From the NCBI GenBank assembly GCA_937959275.1, contig CALGLU010000005.1, forward strand, positions 1 through 64,000: a stretch of 64,000 nt of DNA. Direction: 5' to 3'. The notes under the pieces were generated by a model, which was not told the DNA's origin, did no database searches, and saw only the letters and a list, made by a program, of their open reading frames with translations. Positions 46,344-55,706 of this stretch are shown piece after piece; position 1 is the first letter of the stretch; every line of letters starts with the position of its first letter. A program made the position numbers and the translations under genes. The DNA is from an uncultured Saprospiraceae bacterium. Its GTDB lineage: Bacteria; Bacteroidota; Bacteroidia; Chitinophagales; Saprospiraceae.

Positions 46344-46976
46344 ATGGCAATCAGACTTGGAGATATTGCTCCTGATTTTACAGCACAAACTTCTCAAGGA
46401 GAAATTACATTTCACAATTGGTTAGGTGACAGTTGGGGACTTCTGTTTTCACATCCAGCAGATTTTACACCTGTTTGTACAACAGAATTAGGAAGAACTG
46501 CTGCATTGAGTGGTGAATTTCAAAAGCGTGGTGTCAAACCAATCGCAGTTAGTGTAGATCCGATGGACTCGCATGAAGAATGGATTAAGGATATTAATGA
46601 AACACAAGACGTTAGTGTAAACTTCCCTTTGATTGCCGATCACGATCGAACTGTAGCTGAGCTGTATGACATGATACATCCAAATGCTTCACAAAAAACA
46701 ACCGTAAGGACGGTATTCGTCATTGATCCACATAAAAAGGTGAGGTTGACCCTAACGTATCCACCGGCAACGGGAAGAAATTTTATGGAAATTTTGAGAG
46801 TGATTGACAGCCTTCAATTAACGGACAATCATTCAGTAGCCACACCAGCGGATTGGAAGCAAGGAGAAGATGTTATAGTTTCACCTTCTATAGCTACAGA
46901 AGATATTCCTGCTAAATTTCCAAAAGGACATACAGTCATCAAGCCATATTTAAGAACTACACCTCAGCCGGACTAA
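46344..46976 (+). CDS. 1-Cys peroxiredoxin (Prx6 type)
   Basis: A 210-residue peroxiredoxin. The peroxidatic cysteine is C45 in HPADFTPVCTTELGR; no other cysteine occurs, so it is of the 1-Cys kind. The C-terminal extension (SIATEDIPAKFPKGHTVIKPYLRTTP) matches the Prx6 group, in which it contributes to dimer and active-site structure. It reduces H2O2 and organic peroxides; the reductant is not known here. Alone in its transcript. Confidence 0.95.
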   Translation: MAIRLGDIAPDFTAQTSQGEITFHNWLGDSWGLLFSHPADFTPVCTTELGRTAALSGEFQKRGVKPIAVSVDPMDSHEEWIKDINETQDVSVNFPLIADHDRTVAELYDMIHPNASQKTTVRTVFVIDPHKKVRLTLTYPPATGRNFMEILRVIDSLQLTDNHSVATPADWKQGEDVIVSPSIATEDIPAKFPKGHTVIKPYLRTTPQPD

Positions 46977-47365
46977 TGTAGGGAAATTGGTGAATTCAAT
47001 CTGTTAACTGGATTTTTTTTGAATACATAAGATCGCTGTATGTAAATCATCAACAGGATCGTATACTAGCCGTCCTAAACAGAATATCCCCAAATAATCA
47101 AGCTCAGATCTAATATCTGTATAGCTATTGTAGTTTTTTTACAAAAAATATGATATTTGATTTATTAACAAAACAAGCAATTAACATACTGGTATTCAAT
47201 AATATACATATTAACTATTAATTTAATATTAATGACATTCCAATCATTTTATTCATTTTTTGATAAAAATCTGTAGATTATATGTACCCCTTTCTTTAAA
47301 TCGTGCGTCTTAATTGTGAGCGTCATTATAAAATACAATTTCTGAAATATTTAAATTAAAATATA
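46977..47365. other. Intergenic region, A/T-rich
   Basis: No gene or repeat recognised. It lies between the peroxiredoxin and a possible small peptide gene. Homopolymer-rich stretches are frequent, but no clear promoter consensus stands out. Confidence 0.3.
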
Positions 47366-47473
47366 ATGACAAAATCTATCAATCTCTCAATCGACAACTA
47401 CATTCAAACTGCTCAAGTATTAAGTATTTTTGCGCTTATCACGTTTTTTGTTTTAACGCAAACTTTCGGGTAA
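47366..47473 (+). CDS. 35-residue membrane micropeptide (putative)
   Basis: ATG to TAA codes for a peptide with a polar N-half (MTKSINLSIDNYIQTAQV) and a hydrophobic segment (LSIFALITFFVLTQTF) long enough for one membrane span. A strong terminator 160 bases downstream supports a stand-alone transcript. No family recognised; small membrane proteins are often regulatory, but function is unknown. Coding status is a judgement. Confidence 0.5.
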   Translation: MTKSINLSIDNYIQTAQVLSIFALITFFVLTQTFG

Positions 47474-47632
47474 TCCAACCTTCACATGCACCGTGTCTGC
47501 ACCTACACACCTTTTTAACTACCTCTTTAACTATACTATTAACTAACACCCTTTCTACATGTAACCCTTTTAAAACAATGCATTTAGTCTAACGACACAT
47601 AGATTAAAAATACATTTTACAATTTTTTATGA

Positions 47633-47671
47633 AGTGAAAGGAGCTCTTGACAATGCTCTTTTCACTTTTTT
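47633..47671 (+). terminator. Intrinsic terminator upstream of purL
   Basis: AGTGAAAGGAGC (47633-47644) pairs with GCTCTTTTCACT (47655-47666), one G-U pair included, loop of 10 bases, followed by a run of T (47665-47671). A clear rho-independent terminator that ends the micropeptide transcript. Confidence 0.85.
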
Positions 47672-47794
47672 ATTTCATCTACACATTTATCACAAGCAAC
47701 ATTTCCTATTAAAGATTTTCATCATATAATCGTCGGATTATAGAGAGAGTTACACTTTAAATTCTGACATTTGTAGCTTAATAATGCCACTGTT

Positions 47795-50700
47795 ATGATT
47801 CTTTTCTTCGGAACCCCTTCTGAATATATTTTTGCAGTCGACACCTTAACTCCTCTAGATGCTTCCAACCTCCAAAAATTAAGTTGGCTATTTGGAAATG
47901 TTGGTCAGCTCACTCAAGAATCGATACCACATCCATTTATTGGTCCTCGAGCTACCATGGTGACTCCATGGAGTACAAATGCAGTTGAGATTACCCAAAA
48001 CATGGCCATCGAAGGTATCCGAAGAATCGAAAAATTCAGATCGAATACAAAAGAAATAGCTCATGACCCGATGCTAGAGCAGGTCTATGAATCATTAAGC
48101 CAGGACATCTTCACCATTGACCGCGAACCCAATCCAATTGAATTCATAACTGATATTGCGGCTTACAATGAGCAAGAGGGGCTCGCATTAAGTCAAGAAG
48201 AAGTAGACTATCTGGAAACCTTATCGACAAGCATTGGAAGAGCACTCACAGACTCTGAGGTCTTCGGATTTTCTCAATTGAATAGCGAACATTGTCGCCA
48301 TAAAATATTCAATGGTCAATTTGTTATAGATGGAAAAGAAATGCCATCTTCCCTATTTGCTTTGATCAAGAAAACGTCGAAAGAAAATCCAAATACAATC
48401 GTTTCGGCCTACAAAGATAATGTCGCTTTTATCGAAGGACCTGTCGTTGTCCAATTTGCACCAAAGTCGGCAGATAAACCAGACTACTATCAAAATACCC
48501 CTTATCAATCCGTCTTATCTCTCAAAGCAGAAACACATAATTTCCCAACAACAGTCGAACCGTTTAATGGTGCAGCGACTGGCTCTGGTGGTGAAATCAG
48601 AGATCGATTAGCAGGAGGAAAAGGTTCTTTGCCTCTAGCCGGCACTGCAGTATATATGACATCGTATCCGCGACTCTATGGATCAACTGATCAGGCAATG
48701 CCCGAACGAAAATGGCTGTATCAAACGCCAATAGATATCCTCATTAAAGCATCCAATGGTGCCTCAGATTTTGGAAATAAATATGGCCAACCGCTAATTG
48801 CTGGCTCTCTACTCACCTTTGAACACGAAGAAAACGGGAGACAACTCGGCTATGATAAAGTGATCATGATGGCTGGTGGAATTGGTTATGGAAAAGCAGA
48901 GCAAGCTCTCAAGGATACTCCTCAAACGGGAGATAAAGTCGTAATCCTCGGTGGCGATAATTATCGAATTGGTATGGGAGGAGCTGCCGTCTCTTCGACA
49001 GATACAGGGGAATATGGATCTGGAATTGAACTCAATGCTGTCCAACGATCAAACCCGGAAATGCAGAAGCGCGCTGCAAACGCCATCCGTGGCTTAGTCG
49101 AAAGTGATGTCAATCCCATCGTATCCATTCACGATCACGGCGCTGGAGGACACCTAAATTGCCTCGCCGAATTAGTAGAAGATACTGGTGGAAAAATAGA
49201 GCTAGATAAATTGCCAATTGGAGATCCTACCCTCTCTGTAAAAGAACTCATCGGTAACGAATCGCAAGAACGAATGGGGCTTGTCATTGCTGAGAAAGAT
49301 ATTGATCAACTAAAACGGATTGCTGAAAGAGAACGAGCACCAATGTATGTTGTCGGAGAAGTGACTGGAGATAATCGATTTAGTTTTGAAACCAAAGCTG
49401 GTGAAAAACCAATGGATGTTGAACTAGAATCGCTATTCGGATCAAGTCCCAAAACGATCCTCATTGATCAAACTGTAGACCGAGATTACGCGCACTTGGC
49501 CTATAGTGAGGAACTCATTCAAGATTACATTCAACATGTTTTACAATTAGAAGCAGTTGCTTGTAAAGATTGGTTAACGAATAAAGTAGATCGCTGTGTA
49601 GGAGGTCGCGTGGCTAAACAACAATGTTGCGGGCCACTCCAATTGCCTTTAAATGACGTCGGAGTGATGGCTTTAGATTTTGTTGGCAAGCTAGGCAGTG
49701 CAACCTCAATCGGTCATTCCTCTATTAGTGGTTTGATAGACCCTATTGCTGGTTCGAAAAATTCGATAGCTGAGGCGCTAACAAACCTTGTGTGGGCTCC
49801 ACTACAAGACAATTTAAAATCAGTATCACTATCAGCTAACTGGATGTGGCCTTGCAAAAACCCAGGAGAAGATGCGCGCCTGTATGAAGCCGTGCAGGCT
49901 ATATCTGACTTTGCAATATCTTTAGGTATCAATGTACCAACAGGTAAGGATTCATTATCAATGAAACAAAAGTATCCAGATGGGGACGTTATTTCTCCGG
50001 GTACAGTTATCATTTCTGCAGTTGGCCTTTGTAGTGACATCACTCAAGTCGTCGAACCTGTTTTTCAAATTGGTAAGGGATCTATTTATTACATCAACTT
50101 ATCTCAAGACACCTACAAGCTAGGCGGATCGAGTTTTGCACAAACTTTACATCGGATAGGAAACAGTGCACCAACGATACAGGATGATGCTTTTTTTGCA
50201 AGAGCATTTAATGCGATGCAGGAGTTGATCAAAGGAGAAAAGATTGTTGCAGGGCACGATGTCTCTGCGGGAGGTTTGTTGACTTGCTTATTAGAATGTT
50301 GCTTTGCAGATCCAGAATTAGGCGCAGCGATTAATTTGAATGAGTTGGGCGAAGCGGATACTATCAAACTCTTATTTGCTGAAAACGCAGGTCTTGTTTT
50401 CCAGGGCGATGATGCGAGCATTGAGGCGGCTTTTGCAGCAGCAGATGTCGAGCTTTTTAAAATAGGAGGCGTTACAGATTCTGGGCTATTACAAATATGG
50501 CACAACACAGAATTCGATTTTGATATTGCTGATTTGCGAGACAAGTGGTTTGAGACATCTTATCTATTGGACCAACATCAAACAGCGAATGGCTTAGCTA
50601 AGGTTCGCTTTGAGAATTATACAAAGCAGCCACTGCAGTTTACATTTCCGAGTCACTTTGAGGGAGTGTTGCCGGCCATCAACAGCAATCGGCCACGTCC

Positions 50701-51442
50701 CAAAGCAGCTATTATAAGAGAGAAAGGTTCAAACTCAGAACGAGAATTAGCGAATGCCATGTACTTAGCTGGGTTTGATGTGAAGGATGTCCATATGACA
50801 GATTTGATTAGTGGCCGAGAGACATTGGAAGATATTCGATTTCTAGGTGCTGTGGGTGGGTTTTCTAATTCGGATGTACTGGGATCAGCGAAAGGATGGG
50901 CAGGAGCATTTTTATATAATGAAAAAGCGAAAGAGGTTTTAGACAAGTTCTTTAGCCGTGAAGATGTCTTAACAATTGGTGTATGTAATGGTTGCCAGTT
51001 ATTCATAGAATTAAATTTAATTAACCCAGAACACAAACAACCCTCTACCATGCTGTGGAACGATTCACAAAAACATGAGAGCGCATTTACTTCTGTACAG
51101 ATTGAAGAGAATCATTCGGTGATGCTATCAAGTTTGGCAGGTGCCAATTTGGGGGTTTGGGTTTCGCATGGTGAAGGAAAATTTAGTCTACCTGAGGAAA
51201 AAGAGGAGTATAACATTGTTGCGTCCTATGGTTACGATAGCTATCCATCTAATCCAAATGGCAGCGACTATAATGCAGCTATGGTTGTCAGTGATGATGG
51301 CCGACATCTCGTCACAATGCCGCATATAGAGAGATCAATCTTTCAGTGGAACTGGGCGTATTACCCAAATGGTAGGCAAGACGAGGTCTCTCCATGGATT
51401 GAAGCATTCGTGAATGCTAGAGAATGGATTGAGAAAAACTAG
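47795..51442 (+). CDS. purL: Phosphoribosylformylglycinamidine synthase, large form
   Basis: A 1215-residue fused enzyme of purine synthesis. N-terminal FGAM-synthase parts include FSQLNSEHCRHKIFNGQF and SLKAETHNFPTTVEPFNGAATGSGGEIRDRLAGGKGSLPLAGTAVY; a duplicate ATP site follows (about 690-760). The C-terminal glutaminase has the nucleophile in GVCNGCQLF (about 1064) and WVSHGEGKF. It turns FGAR, ATP and glutamine into FGAM. This is the long PurL that needs no separate PurQ or PurS. Length is slightly below the 1290 of E. coli, normal for Bacteroidota. Confidence 0.97.
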   Translation: MILFFGTPSEYIFAVDTLTPLDASNLQKLSWLFGNVGQLTQESIPHPFIGPRATMVTPWSTNAVEITQNMAIEGIRRIEKFRSNTKEIAHDPMLEQVYESLSQDIFTIDREPNPIEFITDIAAYNEQEGLALSQEEVDYLETLSTSIGRALTDSEVFGFSQLNSEHCRHKIFNGQFVIDGKEMPSSLFALIKKTSKENPNTIVSAYKDNVAFIEGPVVVQFAPKSADKPDYYQNTPYQSVLSLKAETHNFPTTVEPFNGAATGSGGEIRDRLAGGKGSLPLAGTAVYMTSYPRLYGSTDQAMPERKWLYQTPIDILIKASNGASDFGNKYGQPLIAGSLLTFEHEENGRQLGYDKVIMMAGGIGYGKAEQALKDTPQTGDKVVILGGDNYRIGMGGAAVSSTDTGEYGSGIELNAVQRSNPEMQKRAANAIRGLVESDVNPIVSIHDHGAGGHLNCLAELVEDTGGKIELDKLPIGDPTLSVKELIGNESQERMGLVIAEKDIDQLKRIAERERAPMYVVGEVTGDNRFSFETKAGEKPMDVELESLFGSSPKTILIDQTVDRDYAHLAYSEELIQDYIQHVLQLEAVACKDWLTNKVDRCVGGRVAKQQCCGPLQLPLNDVGVMALDFVGKLGSATSIGHSSISGLIDPIAGSKNSIAEALTNLVWAPLQDNLKSVSLSANWMWPCKNPGEDARLYEAVQAISDFAISLGINVPTGKDSLSMKQKYPDGDVISPGTVIISAVGLCSDITQVVEPVFQIGKGSIYYINLSQDTYKLGGSSFAQTLHRIGNSAPTIQDDAFFARAFNAMQELIKGEKIVAGHDVSAGGLLTCLLECCFADPELGAAINLNELGEADTIKLLFAENAGLVFQGDDASIEAAFAAADVELFKIGGVTDSGLLQIWHNTEFDFDIADLRDKWFETSYLLDQHQTANGLAKVRFENYTKQPLQFTFPSHFEGVLPAINSNRPRPKAAIIREKGSNSERELANAMYLAGFDVKDVHMTDLISGRETLEDIRFLGAVGGFSNSDVLGSAKGWAGAFLYNEKAKEVLDKFFSREDVLTIGVCNGCQLFIELNLINPEHKQPSTMLWNDSQKHESAFTSVQIEENHSVMLSSLAGANLGVWVSHGEGKFSLPEEKEEYNIVASYGYDSYPSNPNGSDYNAAMVVSDDGRHLVTMPHIERSIFQWNWAYYPNGRQDEVSPWIEAFVNAREWIEKN

Positions 51443-51513
51443 TAGTCTGTTTAGATAAAATTGACAAAAAACTAGCTTTGACGAACAGATCAAAAATCCG
51501 TATCTTTATATCA

Positions 51514-51711
51514 ATTGAAATATGAGCGTGGGACTGGCAAGTCCCTCTGACGAATCATTTACGTTCTCTGCGATATGCCGAATTCTCAGCCAAAGACGCA
51601 ATAACAAGAATCGAAAATGATACAGCGATCTAGATACCTTGCATCCAGTAATCGCTGATTAAAAAAAAAGATACTCATACCTTTTTAATCGTCGTTGCTC
51701 ATATTTCAATT
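51514..51711. repeat. 198-bp element with 15-bp inverted ends (MITE-like)
   Basis: AATTGAAATATGAGC (51514-51528) is the exact complement of GCTCATATTTCAATT (51697-51711). Between them are smaller hairpins, GGGACT/AGTCCC (51531-51546) and CAGCGAT/ATCGCTG (about 51623-51656). No reading frame. Size and ends are MITE-like, but no target duplication was found. It lies between purL and the di-haem gene. Confidence 0.55.
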
Positions 51712-51857
51712 TATTAAAGTGAATGTAAAGTCACTTCTTTGCTGTGTTCTAAAGGCTAATTTACACTTTATTTTCTTAAGCCAATAAGCAACTTGTTTCT
51801 AAATATTTGGGACTAATGGCTTTTATTAAATTGGACATTCTCACCGTCGATACTATC

Positions 51858-53225
51858 TTATAAAGTCTTCAAATATTCAATCACAGCCATTCTTTGCGAC
51901 TCAGTTAATTTGTCTCCAAAATAATGGCCCTCATTCCGGTAACCGGGCAATGTTGTATCGTATGTATACTTATCCAATTTGCGTTCTTGTTGTCTATACT
52001 GCCAACCTAGCTTCTTAAAATCATAGTCGAATGACGACGATGACTTAGTCCAGTACCTAGGTCGTGAGCTACTGTTGAGAAGATCATAAATCGTCGGCAC
52101 TGAAGCATTGTGCAGATAGGGAGCTGTTGCCCACACACCATCCAACGGCGGCGCAATATATCCCCTACCCGGCACCAAATGAGCACTATGTTGTCCTTTG
52201 CTAAACCAACTATCATTATACCAATCAACAAATTCTGTGTAAGCAAAATTACTAATGGCTAATAATGAATCCGTCTTCACTAATGAAATATCAATCAATA
52301 GATTCGGATAAACTTCTTTTTTGCCATATGTCCCATGACATTTCGAACAATGGGTATTAAAAATCAACTCACCACTGACTACTATGTCATCATTAATCGG
52401 CTCAGGAAACGTCGGCGGTTCAAGAGATTCAATAAAACTCAACACATCAGCAAAGTGCCCATCCACTTCTCTTGCTTTAACAGTGTCTTGCAGTGTTAGC
52501 AAACTCGAGGCCATCATGAGGCGGGCAAAATCTCCCCTACCCACTCCCGTTGTAAACATAGCATGCTTCTTTTTTAATAACCACCAAGCTGGAGGGTCAG
52601 CTGGTACAAGCTCATTAGGTATAGGTAATCCTGGTGCTTCTCGCCAACTGAGATCATCTTTATTTCTATGAGCAGCAAGCACGGCGGCTAACTTATCGGC
52701 CGGATTCACTCCAACAACAGCTGTTTTAATGTGCGGAGTCGTCGCTTCCATTGCTCTTATAAATGGGAACGCAGCAAGCCATTCTTTTGAATCAATACCA
52801 TAAGATACTTGTACTGTCTTCTTTATAAATTGAGTAGCAAAACTCATATCGATTGTAAAGTCAAAATGAGTATTACCCAAGCCTAGAATATACTCACCAT
52901 TCAAGGTGTCAGCATGGCATTGAAAACAATTAGGCGCGATCATGGTAACACCAGATTGAGATTCTATTTGAGTGAAGGGGGATAACTGTGATTCCCCTTT
53001 ATTGGAAAAGATATTCATACCTTCCATCATTGGGAATCCACTGTCAACAAAATCGCCATGAATCAAATAGTCACGACCTTTCTCAATATCGCCAATGCGT
53101 TGGCTAGACTGCTCTACATAGATCTTAGCCCTGTCAACTTGTACATCCTGCACCTCATTGAGTCGATTGATCTTCGAACAACTCATAACAAATAGTATAA
53201 AAAGTAGTGTTAGGGTCTTTTTCAT
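51858..53225 (-). CDS. Di-haem c-type cytochrome lipoprotein
   Basis: A 455-residue protein. A lipoprotein signal (LLFILFVMSC) gives a membrane-anchored form. Two haem-c sites are seen: CFQCHADT (about 97-104) and CSKCHGTY (about 292-299). The C-terminal VPGRGYIAPPLDGVWATAPYLHNASVPTIYDLL is typical of cytochrome-c-peroxidase-like or MauG-like relatives. The catalytic role is not known; it may work in periplasmic electron transfer. It stands alone. Confidence 0.82.
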   Translation of the reverse strand: MKKTLTLLFILFVMSCSKINRLNEVQDVQVDRAKIYVEQSSQRIGDIEKGRDYLIHGDFVDSGFPMMEGMNIFSNKGESQLSPFTQIESQSGVTMIAPNCFQCHADTLNGEYILGLGNTHFDFTIDMSFATQFIKKTVQVSYGIDSKEWLAAFPFIRAMEATTPHIKTAVVGVNPADKLAAVLAAHRNKDDLSWREAPGLPIPNELVPADPPAWWLLKKKHAMFTTGVGRGDFARLMMASSLLTLQDTVKAREVDGHFADVLSFIESLEPPTFPEPINDDIVVSGELIFNTHCSKCHGTYGKKEVYPNLLIDISLVKTDSLLAISNFAYTEFVDWYNDSWFSKGQHSAHLVPGRGYIAPPLDGVWATAPYLHNASVPTIYDLLNSSSRPRYWTKSSSSFDYDFKKLGWQYRQQERKLDKYTYDTTLPGYRNEGHYFGDKLTESQRMAVIEYLKTL

Positions 53226-53856
53226 ATTAGCTTAATAGATTGAATATTTACCAATCAGACAGTCATCATATTCAAGATTATCTAAGATTCAATTAATCTA
53301 CTGATAAATTCAGGCACATTTACGACTTTCTATCAAAATACATTTAATGTAATCACTTTGATCTATGTCACATATTTATGTGACGTAATCATAACAAAAA
53401 ACGATTTAACTTTGTATCAGTTACAATTTGCAAGTAGAAATGTCAAGCATCACTCATTGACAAGCCAATTAAACGAAACAATTTCCAGGCTATTAATTCT
53501 ATTTGCAAAGAGTATGTTTTTGATTTAAAAGGACAACTGGCTACTTCTGTGACAACTTGTATTGTGAATATGTAATAAGTACATATCACTCACAATTGTG
53601 GCATGATATTGTGAAATTTGGATTGACATCAATATTCTTAACAAAGCAGCAAGTACGAATATTTGGATAATTATGATAATGAGCTGAAATCTGCTTCAGA
53701 ATAAATCCTAAATGCTAACAGGAAATCAATAGACTATATATAAGGAAATATTTAATATATCTTTTTTATGTTCTTATTGTATTGTACCTTTGTATTCTCA
53801 AAACAATTGATTTTCCAATTTCGTTATCTTTTATGTTCAATCAATCATTTGAAATT
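53226..53856. other. Long intergenic region with regulatory dyad and promoter
   Basis: No clear gene. A perfect dyad, GTCACAT/ATGTGAC, lies at 53367-53384. TAACTTTG (53407-53414) matches the -7 consensus. TACCTTTG (53785-53792) is another match, 64 bases before the TlpA-like ATG, and supports the start I chose. A short frame at about 53490-53570 (KEYVFDLKGQLA) is not recognisable. Confidence 0.45.
53367..53384. promoter_or_regulatory. Dyad GTCACAT/ATGTGAC (operator-like)
   Basis: Seven perfectly inverted bases around ATTT. It may be a site for a dimeric regulator between divergent di-haem cytochrome and TlpA-like genes. The order is inverse to the E. coli CRP site, so no regulator is named. 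Confidence 0.35.
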
Positions 53857-54954
53857 ATGAAACAGGCTTTTATACTTTTCTTGGCAGCATTTCTTCTATC
53901 CTGCGGCAGTACAACAGTAAGCACAGGTATTAATGGTGCCATAACTGGTGCTGAAAACTTAAGTGTTCATCTAGACTACTCCAATCCACTCAATAATACA
54001 AATAGTGTGGTAGGGAAATCTGAAACAAACGGATCTGGAAATTTTACAATCCCGTTTTCTGAAAACATGAAAGAAGGTATTTACCGAATCCGGATTGGAA
54101 GAAAGTCTGCATATTTGGTGCTTGATGATTTCAGCCAACCAATTCAAATCACAGGTGATCTGAATGAACTTCAAAACTTCAATTTTCAAATAGAAGGCAG
54201 TCCTGGAAGTGCTCGACTCGTTAGTTCAATGAATCAGTTAAGAAATCGACAATTGGACGTTAATAAATTTTCAGAGCTTGTGAAATCAGAATCAAGCCCG
54301 CTAGTTGCACATGCACTGGCAATATTCGGATTGACTGATCCATCTCAAATAGCGACTCACCAAGTCGTATATAATAAAATGGTTGGATCTATGCCGGATA
54401 ATGAACTGACACTTATGTACGGGCAATATGTTGGTCAAATGCAAAAAATGCTAGCAGAGCAAAGAGCGAGTGAGTTGGTACAAGTTGGTAAAGTTGCACC
54501 GGACATTTCATTACCAGGTCCAGATGGCAAAACACGAAGTCTCAGCGATCTGAAAGGCAAAGTCGTCTTACTTGATTTTTGGGCAAGTTGGTGTGGTCCC
54601 TGTCGCAAAGCAAATCCGCATGTTGTTGATGTGTACAATAAGTATAAATCCAAAGGCTTTACTGTGGCTAGTGTCTCCTTAGATGGTCTTGATAACCGCA
54701 CAAAAAATAGATATCCAGCTGATCAAATACCTTCACAGATGGAAAATCAAAAAGCGCGATGGAAAAAAGCTATTGAACAAGATAAATTAGCTTGGGACTG
54801 GCATGTCAGCGACTTAAAGAAATGGGATTCGGGTGCAGCTGCTCAATATGGAGTCAGAAGTATTCCTAAAACATTTCTAATCGATAGAGAAGGTAAAATC
54901 GCAACCATCGACCCACGCTATACACTCGAACAAGAGGTCATCAAATATCTTTAA
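53857..54954 (+). CDS. TlpA-type thioredoxin-like lipoprotein
   Basis: A 365-residue extracytoplasmic thiol protein. Started at the ATG giving MKQAFILFLAAFLLSC, a lipoprotein signal; upstream frame contains a -7 promoter element, so earlier starts would lie outside the transcript. Residues about 20-150 form a DUF4369-like domain; 215-365 are the TlpA thioredoxin fold with WCGPC (about 248-252) in DFWASWCGPCRKANP. Such proteins reduce disulfides in cytochrome maturation or oxidative stress defence. It overlaps the convergent methyltransferase by 4 bases. Confidence 0.9.
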   Translation: MKQAFILFLAAFLLSCGSTTVSTGINGAITGAENLSVHLDYSNPLNNTNSVVGKSETNGSGNFTIPFSENMKEGIYRIRIGRKSAYLVLDDFSQPIQITGDLNELQNFNFQIEGSPGSARLVSSMNQLRNRQLDVNKFSELVKSESSPLVAHALAIFGLTDPSQIATHQVVYNKMVGSMPDNELTLMYGQYVGQMQKMLAEQRASELVQVGKVAPDISLPGPDGKTRSLSDLKGKVVLLDFWASWCGPCRKANPHVVDVYNKYKSKGFTVASVSLDGLDNRTKNRYPADQIPSQMENQKARWKKAIEQDKLAWDWHVSDLKKWDSGAAAQYGVRSIPKTFLIDREGKIATIDPRYTLEQEVIKYL

Positions 54955-55706
54955 GAAGAACGCCTAAACATACTGGCAAGAATCCCTGCTGAAACTGCAG
55001 CGTTTAACGAATCTGTAGTGCTGTTGGGATGGGCTGGGATGCAAACAGACAGCGTACTCATTTCAAAGATGGCATCTGAAATACCAGATCCTTCGTTGCC
55101 GATGACTATAATCCCGTGATCAGGGACATCAATGTTATAAATGGACTGCCCTTTTAGAGCTGAGGTAATTATATTTGAATGATCAATTTGTGGTAAATCA
55201 ACTAAATTTGACTTCACCAGCTTAACGTTAATAAAAGCGCCCATAGTTGCCTGAATTGTTTTCTCATTATAGAAATCGACAGTCGTATCAGAAGCAATCA
55301 CTGACTCAAATCCAAACCAATCCGCGATACGAATAATCGTCCCCAGATTACCAGGATTTTGAATTCCATCAGTATAAAAGTGTAAACCCTTGGTTGTATC
55401 TATAGAATTTATTGAACCTTGAGGAATCCTTAACACCATTAGCACCTGATTTGGCGTATTTAGGTAGGATATTTGCTTCAGTTGCTTTGGAGATATTGTC
55501 GTAATTCGATGCTGATAGCTGCTTAATTCTATTGCGTATTCTTCTACCCAACTAGGAAGTGCATATATATTTACGACATCATAGGAAGATCGCAATGCAT
55601 CTAGTGTTATTTTACTGCCTTCTACAATGAAATATTGATACTTTTGCCTGAACTTTTTTTGACCTAACGAACGTATAAGTTTAATTTGACTCTGACTCAA
55701 ATTCAT
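54951..55706 (-). CDS. TrmH-family RNA 2'-O-methyltransferase
   Basis: A 251-residue SpoU/TrmH methyltransferase with an N-terminal substrate-binding part (YQYFIVEGSKI). The three knot motifs are visible: NPGNLGTIIRIADWFG (about 118-133), IVIGNEGSGISD (about 201-212) and ICIPAHPNSTTDSLNAAVSAGIL-type end. It methylates a ribose in rRNA or tRNA; the exact site cannot be told. Its 5' end overlaps the TamA-like gene by 21 bases, divergently. Confidence 0.9.
   Translation of the reverse strand: MNLSQSQIKLIRSLGQKKFRQKYQYFIVEGSKITLDALRSSYDVVNIYALPSWVEEYAIELSSYQHRITTISPKQLKQISYLNTPNQVLMVLRIPQGSINSIDTTKGLHFYTDGIQNPGNLGTIIRIADWFGFESVIASDTTVDFYNEKTIQATMGAFINVKLVKSNLVDLPQIDHSNIITSALKGQSIYNIDVPDHGIIVIGNEGSGISDAIFEMSTLSVCIPAHPNSTTDSLNAAVSAGILASMFRRSS

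Noticed and set aside
53490-53570. Possible transposase remnant KEYVFDLKGQLA
   Set aside because: Short frames with no motif I can name; not enough to call a pseudogene.
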